Below are positions 26,950 through 35,400 of a stretch of DNA of 64,000 bases, piece after piece; position 1 is the stretch's first letter; the number at the start of each line of letters is the position of its first letter. The stretch comes from Cohnella hashimotonis (GTDB lineage Bacteria; Bacillota; Bacilli; Paenibacillales; Paenibacillaceae): the NCBI RefSeq assembly GCF_030014955.1, contig NZ_JAGRPV010000001.1, positions 5,394,001-5,458,000 of the forward strand, written 5' to 3'. Position numbers and translations under genes: made by a program. The notes under the pieces were generated by a model, which saw only the letters and a list, made by a program, of their open reading frames with translations, was not told the origin of the DNA and did not search any database.

Positions 26950-28359
26950 TCAGGTGCGTTCGAACCGCAGGGAGATCGCGTCTCTGTACAGCGCATACAG
27001 CTCCCCTTCGCTATCGGGATGCTGCCTGTAATGGTCGCCGAGCATCACCTTGTGATTGATCTCGATGACCAGCGGCCCATGCAGCGCGCTGTCGAGAATG
27101 TCGACTGAGCAGAACACCATGTCCAGCGCCGCGGCAGCCTTGACGGCGAGCGGCGACAGCCGCATGCGAACGTTGGCAGGCACCTCGACGGAACTGGCGC
27201 CCTCCGCCAGGTTGTGCTTCCATGAACCGTTGCGTCGCTTGCCCACCCATACGCGCGCTTCCCCGGACAGCACGACGATCCGGTACTCAAGCTCCGCCTC
27301 GCGATAGGGCGATACTGCCGCATGCCGCTCGATCGCAAAGACGGCGCGAAGCGCCTCCCGCAGCTCGTCCTTATTGCGAACCCGGTAGACGTGTCGGCCC
27401 TGCGCTCCGTCGTCCGGCTTGACGACCGCGTCGCCGCCGAACCGCGCGAACGCGGCTTCGGCGCGCATGTACGCGTCCTCTCCGCCGCGGAAACGGTGGC
27501 CCGGATGCGGCAGATAGATATGCGCGACACAGGGCACGCCGGCCGCACGCAGCGCATCCGAAGCGGCGGATTTGCTCACCGCGAGCGCCGATGCCGAGCT
27601 TGGGTTAAGGCCGAGCTCCGCATCCGTCATCAGGAAGCTCGCCTCTCCCCTTCGCGCGCGGTAAGTCAGGTCGGGCGTTATCGTCTCGAACGAGACGCCC
27701 TCCGCCTCGCCGGACCGCTGGATCAGCTTCAGGTAGGGCCGGGTCGTCCCTTGTCCATCCAACAGACCCAGCCAATCATGGCCCTGCGGGAACTGCGTGC
27801 CCAGCGCATCGCGCAGCCAAGCGCGCTCCGCTGCAGTCAATTGCGGCCGCACAGTGTCCAGATCCAGCCGATCCTTCTCCCGGATCGACGCGCTGCCGCC
27901 CTTATACAACAACTGAATCTCGGGGCGAAGATAAGGAATCCCCCTCTCCGTCCGCAAAAACAGCTCGGCCGCCGGACGGCGAACGGACCGCGATCTGCGA
28001 TACGTCCACATGCCGTCTACGACATCGATCAGCATGAGCTGGAACGCCCAAGGCGATTGCGCGTCGCGTCTGACCCAAATGTCGGTCTCCTCCGTCAGCC
28101 GATCCTCGGCGCCAAGCAGAGTCAGCCGTCCGTTTTCCGCCAAGTGAAGCTCCCAATCCGCGGCCAGCCAGGCATAGATTGAAGCATATTCCGCAAGCGG
28201 GAGCAGCACGTCGATATCGTCATGCGGCCGGGTCTGCCGGCCAAGATGCAGGTCCAGCGCCCATCCTCCCGCGATCCCCCAAGCCCCCCGCCAATCCGCG
28301 AACAACCGTCGAATCTCCTCTACGCCAAGCGGCGCCCATCGGTACATTGCGTCCGTCAT
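26950..28359 (-). CDS. Aminoglycoside-nucleotidyltransferase-like/ATP-grasp fusion protein
   Basis: A 469-aa two-domain enzyme. Residues 1-190 resemble the ANT(2'')/LinB nucleotidyltransferase group: WGIAGGWALDLHLGR followed by HDDIDVLL supplies the GG-W and DxD metal site. Residues about 215-469 form an ATP-grasp ligase resembling RimK, GshAB and cyanophycin synthetase, with a pre-domain (NPSSASALAVSKSAAS), VVKPDDGAQGRHVYRV, and the metal-binding VDILDS ... VIEINHKV. ATG 28359 follows GGTGA; the longer frame from 28464 would start upstream of a likely TACAAT -10 at 28393. The gene is monocistronic. The combination suggests adenylylation and amide ligation of one small molecule. Substrate unknown; resistance activity is not implied. 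Confidence 0.82.
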   Translation of the reverse strand: MTDAMYRWAPLGVEEIRRLFADWRGAWGIAGGWALDLHLGRQTRPHDDIDVLLPLAEYASIYAWLAADWELHLAENGRLTLLGAEDRLTEETDIWVRRDAQSPWAFQLMLIDVVDGMWTYRRSRSVRRPAAELFLRTERGIPYLRPEIQLLYKGGSASIREKDRLDLDTVRPQLTAAERAWLRDALGTQFPQGHDWLGLLDGQGTTRPYLKLIQRSGEAEGVSFETITPDLTYRARRGEASFLMTDAELGLNPSSASALAVSKSAASDALRAAGVPCVAHIYLPHPGHRFRGGEDAYMRAEAAFARFGGDAVVKPDDGAQGRHVYRVRNKDELREALRAVFAIERHAAVSPYREAELEYRIVVLSGEARVWVGKRRNGSWKHNLAEGASSVEVPANVRMRLSPLAVKAAAALDMVFCSVDILDSALHGPLVIEINHKVMLGDHYRQHPDSEGELYALYRDAISLRFERT

Positions 28360-28579
28360 ATCCGTTTTCACCCGTTCGCTCGTGATTCTTCTATTGTAAT
28401 AGATGCCGCGCGCGTTGCGAAGCGATCTGCCGTCCGCCTCCGCGGCTCTCCCTCTCAGCAGCACTCACTCTCATTCAGCCAACTTTCAGGCGGGCTTAAA
28501 TGGCGTTTAAGGTTGACGGCGCATAATGGGTTACATCATCGATCAAGTTTAATGGCTACGATAAAAGAGGAGGGCGTTT

Positions 28580-28888
28580 ATGGCCCAGCAAAAGTGGATC
28601 AAGTGGATCGTCGGACTGTCGGGTGTCGCTTTATTTACAGGGTTTGTCGGGCTGGTGTCGGCCAAAGGCGAGACGGCCTCGAGCACGCCCGCCGAAACGT
28701 CGAACAGTTCGATTGCGCAAGGAGACGACCAGGTGACCGACCAGTGGCAAAGTCAGACGGATGACGGACAGACGGGCGGCTTCGGACGCCGCGGCGGAGG
28801 CCGATTCGGCAATTCGGAATCGGGCAGCGGCACGAACGACCAGATTCCCTCAGGCAATCAAGGCGGCATGAGAACGCATGCGTCTTAA
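28580..28888 (+). CDS. Small exported Gly/Ser-rich protein before apbE
   Basis: A 102-aa protein. An N-terminal signal or anchor helix (WIVGLSGVALFTGFVGLVSA) precedes a disordered Ser/Thr/Gly/Asp-rich region with FGRRGGGRFG. GAGGAGGG precedes the ATG. It is followed by apbE (29 nt) and a ferric-reductase-like gene, so the three probably act together in extracytoplasmic electron transfer. In comparable loci this first position holds an FMN-binding protein. Here there is no FMN-binding domain, only DDGQTGG, a partial resemblance to the ApbE target motif DxxTGAT. The function is inferred only from context. Confidence 0.65.
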   Translation: MAQQKWIKWIVGLSGVALFTGFVGLVSAKGETASSTPAETSNSSIAQGDDQVTDQWQSQTDDGQTGGFGRRGGGRFGNSESGSGTNDQIPSGNQGGMRTHAS

Positions 28889-28917
28889 CAATCATTAAGT
28901 TTCAGGAGGCGGCGCGT

Positions 28918-30198
28918 ATGGAAAACGATCAATTCCGGGCCATGAATACGACGATCGTCACGCAGGGCTTGCCGGTCCGCTGGCGCGCGCAAGCGAGAAA
29001 CTGGTTCGCGTTCGCGGAAGCGCAGTTGAGCCGCTTCCTCATGGACAGCGAGCTGTCGCGGCTGAACCGTGCGGAAGGCCGGCCGTTCCTGGCAACGCCG
29101 CTGCTCTATCAGGTACTCGCCGAAGCGGATCGTTATTATCGCGAGACCGGTGGGCTGTTCAGCCCTTATCTGGGCAAGGAGATGGAGCGGCTCGGGTATG
29201 ACATGAGCTTTGAGCGGCTGAAGGGCGCGGAAGAGGAAGCAGGCAAGGCAGACGACGCTGCTGGCCCAAGCTTGGAGGCTGATGGTTGTGCGGATTCAGG
29301 CGTAGGTACGAATGTAGTTGCGGGCGTGGCTACGGGCGTAGGTGTGAGTGCAGTTGCGGGCGTAGATTCGGGCGTAGGTGTGAGCGCAGTCGCGGGCGTG
29401 AATTGGGGCGTAGGTGTGAGCGCAGTCGCGGGCGTGAACTCGGGCGTAGGTGTGAGCGCAGTCGCGGGCGTGAACTTGGGCGTAGGTGTGAGCGCAGTCG
29501 CGGGCGTGAACTCGGGCGTAGGTGTGAGCGCAGTCGCGGGCGTAGGTGTGAGCGCAGTCGCGGGCGTGAACTCGGGCGAGAGCGGCGCATCGCTGCCGAA
29601 CTCGGGCTTCGCTCCTGCTGCCGAGCTGGAACCGGGCAGCCGCGCGATCCGGCTCCGGCCGGACGCAGCAGCCGATCTTGGCGGCATCGCCAAGGGCTGG
29701 ACGGCCCGGCATTTGGCGAAGCTCGCCCGTCAGGACGGCGTGCGCACCGGCGGCATCGGCGCGGGAGGCGACCTCGTTCTCTGGGGTTGCCCGCCCGACG
29801 GATGGCGGATCGGCGTCGCGGATCCTTGGCGTCCCGAGCAGGACGCGACCGGCCTGACGCTTCGCAGAGGCGCGGGCATCGCTACCAGCAGCGCGGTCAA
29901 GCGGCGCTGGAAGGACCGGGACGGACATGTGCGTCATCACATTGTCGATCCGCGCACCGGCCGATCGGCGAGCACCGATCTGGCGCAGGTCACGATCATC
30001 GCGCCGGATGCGGTCATGGCCGAAGTATACGCGAAATGCGTACTGCTGCTCGGCTCGGACAAAGGCCCCGCCTGGCTGGAGCGGGCGAACCCCCGCTGCG
30101 CGATGGTCGGCGTTCGGAACGACGGGACGCTTGTTTACGCCGGGGATCTGGAAACGTATGTGATAGAGGAGCGTGCTAGCTATGAACGGATTGGCTGA
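28918..30198 (+). CDS. ApbE-family FAD:protein FMN transferase with repeat-expanded linker
   Basis: A 426-aa enzyme that transfers FMN from FAD to Thr/Ser of a partner protein. The core motifs are present: LRPDAAADLGGIAKGW, GGIGAGGDLVLWG, TSSAVKRRW, HHIVDPRTGRSA and the metal-site segment PDAVMAEVYAKC. ApbE cores are usually about 300 aa. Here a block of about 95 residues (126-220) between the N-terminal domain and the DLGG motif consists of a 12-residue repeat (SGVGVSAVAGVN). No lipobox or signal peptide is evident, so it may act in the cytoplasm or use an unseen route. AGGAGG precedes the ATG, and the stop overlaps the next gene by 17 nt. Confidence 0.85.
   Translation: MENDQFRAMNTTIVTQGLPVRWRAQARNWFAFAEAQLSRFLMDSELSRLNRAEGRPFLATPLLYQVLAEADRYYRETGGLFSPYLGKEMERLGYDMSFERLKGAEEEAGKADDAAGPSLEADGCADSGVGTNVVAGVATGVGVSAVAGVDSGVGVSAVAGVNWGVGVSAVAGVNSGVGVSAVAGVNLGVGVSAVAGVNSGVGVSAVAGVGVSAVAGVNSGESGASLPNSGFAPAAELEPGSRAIRLRPDAAADLGGIAKGWTARHLAKLARQDGVRTGGIGAGGDLVLWGCPPDGWRIGVADPWRPEQDATGLTLRRGAGIATSSAVKRRWKDRDGHVRHHIVDPRTGRSASTDLAQVTIIAPDAVMAEVYAKCVLLLGSDKGPAWLERANPRCAMVGVRNDGTLVYAGDLETYVIEERASYERIG
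29293..29577 (+). repeat. 36-bp minisatellite inside apbE
   Basis: About seven copies of a 36-bp unit, the last followed by a 24-bp partial copy. The early copies are diverged and the later ones nearly identical. All preserve the reading frame and encode SGVGVSAVAGV plus one variable residue, an elastin-like hydrophobic sequence. Confidence 0.92.
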
Positions 30199-30754
30199 CT
30201 GGCTGACCGTGTGGACGACAACCCGCGCGGCCGGCATTACCTGTTACCTGCTGCTGTTCGTCTCGACGGCCGCCGGCATACTGACGAGTCTCAAGCTGTT
30301 CGCGCCGAAAACCCGCGCAACCGTGCTCTTCATCCATCAATCCGCCGGCTGGTTCGGCTTCTTGTTCGGCGCCCTGCACGGGTCTGTGCTCTTGTTCGAC
30401 AAGTACGTTGGCTACAGCCCGCTTGAGCTGCTCGTCCCGTTCGCCGCCCACACCCACCCTTATCTTACGGGAATCGGCACGCTGAGCTTTTACATCGCGG
30501 TCCTTCTGCTCGCTTCTTCGGACATGATGAAGCGGCTCGGCAAGAAGACCTGGCGCACCATCCACTTTCTCGCATTTCCGGGCTTCTTCATGGGCCTCGT
30601 TCACGGACTGCTCCTCGGCACCGATTCGAGCGAGTCCTGGATGAAATGGACCTATATCGCGACCGCCGGCTTGATCGTCGCGCTCACCATCTTCCGCATC
30701 GCCGTGCCCAGCCCGGCGGGCGTGCCGAAGCCGCGAGCGAAGGCGGCGGCTTAA
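30182..30754 (+). CDS. Ferric-reductase-like transmembrane protein
   Basis: A 190-aa integral membrane protein with about five helices. Two histidine pairs, HQSAGWFGFLFGALH and HFLAFPGFFMGLVH, are spaced 14 and 13 residues apart, as expected for bis-histidine heme ligation across helices in the ferric reductase/MsrQ domain. ATG 30182 follows GAGGAG by 9 nt and lies inside the end of apbE, indicating translational coupling. It would pass electrons across the membrane to a flavinylated or other acceptor, presumably with the two upstream genes. A basic Pro/Ala tail ends the protein. Confidence 0.85.
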   Translation: MNGLADWLTVWTTTRAAGITCYLLLFVSTAAGILTSLKLFAPKTRATVLFIHQSAGWFGFLFGALHGSVLLFDKYVGYSPLELLVPFAAHTHPYLTGIGTLSFYIAVLLLASSDMMKRLGKKTWRTIHFLAFPGFFMGLVHGLLLGTDSSESWMKWTYIATAGLIVALTIFRIAVPSPAGVPKPRAKAAA

Positions 30755-30778
30755 TTTCTACTTTTCCCATGTGGCCTT

Positions 30779-31110
30779 AGCGGCACACGCTGCCGCTAAG
30801 CCAACAAACCGGCGGCACGCTGGTGTAATAGCGGCACGCGCTGCCGCTAAGGCCCACAAACCGGCGGCACGCTGGTGTAATAGCGGCACGCGTTGCCGCT
30901 AAGGCCGTCAAACCGGCGGCACGCTGGTGTAATACCGGCACACGCTGCCGCTAAGGCCGACAAACCGGCGGCACGCTGGTGTAATAGCGGCACGCGCTGC
31001 CGCTAAGGCCCACAAACCGGCGGCACGCCGGTATAGTAGCGGCACGCACTGCCGCTAAGGCCCACAAACCGGCGGCACGCCGGTGTAATAGCGGCACGCG
31101 TTGCCACGCC
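30779..31110. repeat. 52-bp tandem repeat array, each unit with two hairpins
   Basis: The AAACCGGCGGCACGC core starts at 30806, 30858, 30910, 30962, 31014 and 31066, an exact 52-nt period over six copies, with a degenerate half unit at each end. Each unit contains two inverted repeats: TAGCGGCA...TGCCGCTA (5-nt loop) and ACCGGCG-GCA-CGCTGGT or CGCCGGT. Some changes keep base pairing. The array fills the gap between the convergent ferric-reductase-like and phosphodiester-glycosidase genes. Confidence 0.95.
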
Positions 31111-31142
31111 GCACGCCGTTCACCAAAGCCTGGCGGCAAAAT

Positions 31143-31188
31143 AAAGCAGGCATGTTCGTCCCGACCCAGGACAATCATGCCTGCTTTT
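31143..31188 (-). terminator. Terminator of the phosphodiester glycosidase gene
   Basis: AAAGCAGGCATG pairs with CATGCCTGCTTT around an inner TTCGTCC/GGACAA pairing. The minus-strand tail is TTTATTTTG. It lies 4 nt past the stop. Confidence 0.85.
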
Positions 31189-31192
31189 GCAT

Positions 31193-32356
31193 TCAGCCGA
31201 CTCGCACCACAAGCGCATTGCTCAGCAGGCGCCCCGGCTTCGTTACATATTTGCCGTCCACCCACAGCCCGCTCGAAGCGCCGCCGTCCAAGTTCATCGC
31301 CTGCCACGCGCCGGCCTGCTTCATGATCTCCGCCAGCTGCGGTATCGTGGCGCCGCCCGTCGTGAGCAGGATTAGCCGATGGTCCCTGGTAATCCCAAGC
31401 GCGCTGCGGGCGCCGCCGTTCGTTAAAATTTTCGGATCCTTGAAGCCTTCGCCGGCGATATCGAGCGCGACTTTGCCGTTCGCGACGAGCTGCGGACCCG
31501 CTTGCAAAGCGCCCTCTACGGTGCCTTGGTTAAAGCGTTCCATGAACGAGAGACCCGGTACGATCTCTGCCAGCTGATCGGCGTCGTACAGGAACGTCGC
31601 GCGCTTGTCGCCCGAGCTGTTTTTCTTCAGCTTGCCGCCGCCCGCGATGTATCCGTACGGCACCTTGTAGTCGCTGTCGGTATAGGCGTCGAAAAAGGTG
31701 CCGTTGATCGCAACCCGCGCCTTCGCTCGTTTCGCCATGCTGCCCAGCTCTTCGACCTTCCCGATCTTGTCCCCGGCGAGCACCGTATCGAGGCGAACGG
31801 ACGGATGCAGCAGCGCGATGGAGACGACTTGGGCGGAAAAGGTTTTGCCGCCGACCTTGAAGCGCTGAGACGATTGAACGACCGGCGCCAACTCAACAGG
31901 ATGCTTTCCTCTGGCGACGGGCAGCCGCAGGGTCTCGCCGGATAGCCCCTGCAGCTGCGCCGCGTCGACGTCTCGCTCCCAATACAGCGTCCAGCCGAAC
32001 GCCGATATCAGCGCGGACAGCGGCACGAAGACACTGCCTCCTTTGATGAACGGCACAGCCTTCAGCGCTGAGGCTTTCCCGTTCAACGCGGCGGTCTTGC
32101 TGCCGATCGAGAGTGCCAATTCGGCGTCGCCCCGGTATAGCGCGAAGGAACGACCACCGTCCGCCGAAGCAAGCCGCCCGCCGTCGAATCCGTCCAGCGT
32201 GCGAAGCGTTATATAGGACACGCCCTGGGCATCCACATAGATCAAGCTTTTGGCAGACGGAGGCACTGCCGCTGCCCCGGCCCCATGCTGCGGCGCCGAG
32301 ACGCCTGCGAGCGCCAGGAAGGCGCAGATCAACCACAACCAACTTCTTTTCATCAT
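31193..32356 (-). CDS. Exported phosphodiester glycosidase (NAGPA domain)
   Basis: A 387-aa secreted protein. A signal peptide (WLWLICAFLALAGVSA) precedes a copper-amine-oxidase-N-like stalk domain (about residues 40-135, AVPFIKGGSVFVPLSALISAFGW), then the NAGPA/DUF2233 catalytic domain (about 155-387) with ARVAINGTFFDAY, GALQAGPQLVANGK, ARSALGITRDHRLIL and AMNLDGGASSGLW. Family members hydrolyse sugar-phosphodiester bonds, as the human uncovering enzyme does with GlcNAc-1-phosphodiesters, or process wall polymers. ATG 32356 follows GAGGAG by 6 nt; ATG 32353 is equally possible. The gene is monocistronic, with a terminator on each side. Confidence 0.88.
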   Translation of the reverse strand: MMKRSWLWLICAFLALAGVSAPQHGAGAAAVPPSAKSLIYVDAQGVSYITLRTLDGFDGGRLASADGGRSFALYRGDAELALSIGSKTAALNGKASALKAVPFIKGGSVFVPLSALISAFGWTLYWERDVDAAQLQGLSGETLRLPVARGKHPVELAPVVQSSQRFKVGGKTFSAQVVSIALLHPSVRLDTVLAGDKIGKVEELGSMAKRAKARVAINGTFFDAYTDSDYKVPYGYIAGGGKLKKNSSGDKRATFLYDADQLAEIVPGLSFMERFNQGTVEGALQAGPQLVANGKVALDIAGEGFKDPKILTNGGARSALGITRDHRLILLTTGGATIPQLAEIMKQAGAWQAMNLDGGASSGLWVDGKYVTKPGRLLSNALVVRVG

Positions 32357-32417
32357 CCATGTCTCCTCATTTACGACTCTTTTCTTTTTATCGGCAGTAC
32401 CTGGCACAAAACAAAGA

Positions 32418-32454
32418 AGCGGACGCTCCTCCCCGCTGGGAAAGAACGTCCGCT
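32418..32454 (-). terminator. Terminator of the PL8 locus
   Basis: AGCGGACG pairs with CGTCCGCT. On the minus strand it is followed by TCTTTGTTTTG. It lies 39 nt past the stop of the PL8 gene. Confidence 0.85.
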
Positions 32455-32492
32455 CTTGTCGAGAGCGCCGGCATGCACCGATCGTCAGGCAA

Positions 32493-35400
32493 TTATAGCG
32501 TTGCCAGCAGCCTCTGTATGTCCGGACTCAGATTCAGCATGTTGAGAAGCACCGTCATCGCTTCAGCCCGTGTCGCGTTCCCCGACGGATCGAACCTGCC
32601 CTCGCCTCGTCCGTCGACAATGCCTGCCCTGGCTGCATCTCTAATGGCGTCCGCGGCGTAAGTATGCCCGATATCTGAAAATTCGCCGGTCGAGCCGCCA
32701 CTGGCCGTTTGCGCTGCGGCTTCGAGGTTGATAATCCGCGAGAGGAGCACGATCATCTCCTCGCGAGAGATCGTACGATCGGGACGGAACGTGCCGTCGC
32801 CGTAGCCGCCGACAATACCGGCAGCGGCGAACTTCTCGATCGCCCGGTGCGCCCAGTGGCCGCCGATGTCCCGGAGCTCGGCTGCCCGCGTGCTCTCCAC
32901 GTCGATCAGGCGGTCCAGCACCGCTACGAACTCGGCGCGACTTATCGGCCGATTCGGCTTCGCGGTCCCGTCCGCGTAGCCTTTCAGAACTTGAAGCTTT
33001 AAGAAAGTGTCGATCGTTTTTTCCGCCCAGTGTCCGAGCGCATCGTCAGGCGTCTTCGCCTGCGAGGGGTTTTCGCCGGCTTCGGCAATTCGCGCCTCGA
33101 AGGCCTGAGCGATCTTGGCTCCGGATCGGAAAAGCGCATTCCCGGGCGCATTCGTCGGTTCTACCGATGGCGTCGGCGTCGGGCCTTGCGGCGTAACCGG
33201 CGACGGTGTCGGCGTCGGTTCTTGCGACGGCTTCGGTGTCTGCTCTCCCGGCTCTCCCGGTTGTTCGGGATCCGCGCCTTCCAGCCGCAGCGCGATCGTC
33301 AACGACCTGCCGAGCGTATCCTTCACGTTCGCCTTCAGCTTCACCGTCGGAGACAGTTGCAGCACCTCGATCCGATCGTCCTTGGCAATCAGCCCGGCCG
33401 CACTGCGGTCCAGTTCAAGCTGAATGTAGCCTGCATTCTCCAGCGTCGGGTCGGCGACGGCCAATTCGACAGTACCGTCAGCTTCATCCTCGCGGAGCAT
33501 GACGGATGCCTTGCGGTCGGACGTCAGCCCTCCGGCCGACGCGATCTCATCCCGCCAGAAGCTGAAGCCCGTCGCGTGCAAGCTATCTTCACGCACCGCC
33601 TGCACGGACGCCGTGTTGGCGACGATGCTTACGTCCGGCGAGCCGGCATACGACGCCGTTCTCGCTTCGGTCGCGCCGGGCAGCAACACGTACTGATACG
33701 TTTCGTCCGACGGGGTCGTGCCGTGAGTCAAGCGCATCGTGAGATAGTAGTCGGACAGCAGCTGGGACGGTACGGTCGCGGACGGCGGATTAGCGAGCGC
33801 GATGTCCGACCAACGTCCCTCCTGCAACTGACGCGACACGATCAGCGGCCCGCCGTCGGGGAACACATAGCCGATGTCCGAGCCTTCGCCCGCGTTGCCG
33901 TCCAGGTGCGCCCATCGGGCGTTCGCCACAATCCGATCGGCAAAAGTACCTTCCATCGACTCGCCGTCCACGCTGAACGCGTTGGCGTTGTCGCTCTTCA
34001 GCTTCCGCTGCTCGACGATCGTCTCTACAGGAAGCGAATCGCCGCTTGAGATACCGGCTCCAAGCGCCACGATCTCGTCGTCGAAGGCGAACCACGACTT
34101 GTACGCGTTCAGCGAAGTGCCCGTCTGCATCAGATTCATGCCGGTGACGCCATAGCTGCCCAGCGTCGCGCCGCCGGCCCACGAATTGGCGGGCGTCGTC
34201 TCGCCGTCGCCGTTCTGATAGTCGGCGGCCTGTCTGTCGCGAACCGCGACCGTCGTTCCGGGCAGGCGCTTCCAATCGACGGTCGCCCAGAAGCTGTCCG
34301 CGTATTGGGACAGGTCGCTGTTGTACAAATACGTCATGCCGTCGCCGGTGTACCAGCCCTTCGGATTTTCCCCGTTCGTCAGCTCATAGGTGGCGATTCG
34401 CTTGGAGCTCTTGCTGACCCCGAACAAATAGTCCGATCCTTGGTGAATGCTTCTCGCCATCCCGTTCAGCTCGTAATGGGCCGGCAGCTCCTCTGCCGCC
34501 GGGATCGAAACGTCGTTCATCCAGTCCTTGACGGTGTCGGCCAGATCCAGCGGCAGACGATAGTACGACACGCCCCGCTGCAGCTGGTATGCGAACTCGC
34601 CTTTGACCAGCGCCTTGAGCGCTTCGGCCTGCGAGGCCGGAGCCGTCTGCGCGATGCGAGCGATACCGGTCAGAATATTGCGCGCCGAGTAGTAGGCGTC
34701 GCCGGCCGGACGCACGATCGCTCTGCCCCGCGTCATATCGATCGCTTGCCCCTTGTACAGGATCGGCGCGAAGCCCTTGTCGATCCACTCGTAGATGCGG
34801 CCGGCTTCGGGCGCCACGGGCTGCCAGTCGCTGCCGTTAAGCAGCAGCATCAAGTTGCCCAGTCCCTGAATCAGCACCTCGCCGTAGCTGCCGGTATAGG
34901 CGATCGTGGTGTGCTGCACGTAGGAGCCGTCTTCGTAGAAGCCGTCGCCGGATGTCACGTATTCGAAAAGCGGCGTCATGCCGTCCCGCGCCTGCATAAG
35001 GCGCTTGTAATTGTGCTCAAGCAGGCCGAGCCGCACTTCGATCAGCATGATGTCCGATCGGTTGGCGCCCGTCTGCGTGAACGAAGGGGACGCGATATCT
35101 CCGATATGACGATCGATGCTCGCCGCGGCTGCCTTGATCTGCGCCGGCGTCAGCTCGTCGTACATGAGAATCAGAATGTCGGTCAGCCGGTTCGGAACGC
35201 CGATCTGCCAGTTCCACCAGTTGCCGTACTGCGCGGCGGTCGGCGTGTACAGATGCGATTGGAGCCAGTCCAGCGCCGCGACGATATCGTCGCCCAACCG
35301 CGCATCCTGGTACAGCGACGTGCCCGGCGTGGCGTAGGCCAGAGCCATCGCTTTCAGCCTGGTGTAGTGCGTGTTGATAAACGTCGAGTCCGTGGGCGAA

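Noticed and set aside
26343..26996. 217-aa Leu-rich frame on the minus strand
   Set aside because: It is the antisense of the Gln-rich gene (CAG read as CTG) and runs through the strong terminator.
29166..29693. Thr/Pro-rich antisense protein (TPATALTPTPEF repeats)
   Set aside because: It is the opposite-strand reading of the apbE minisatellite; apbE motifs on both sides are in the plus frame.
30779..31110. CRISPR array
   Set aside because: The repeat period is constant at 52 nt with no unique spacers, and no cas genes are present.
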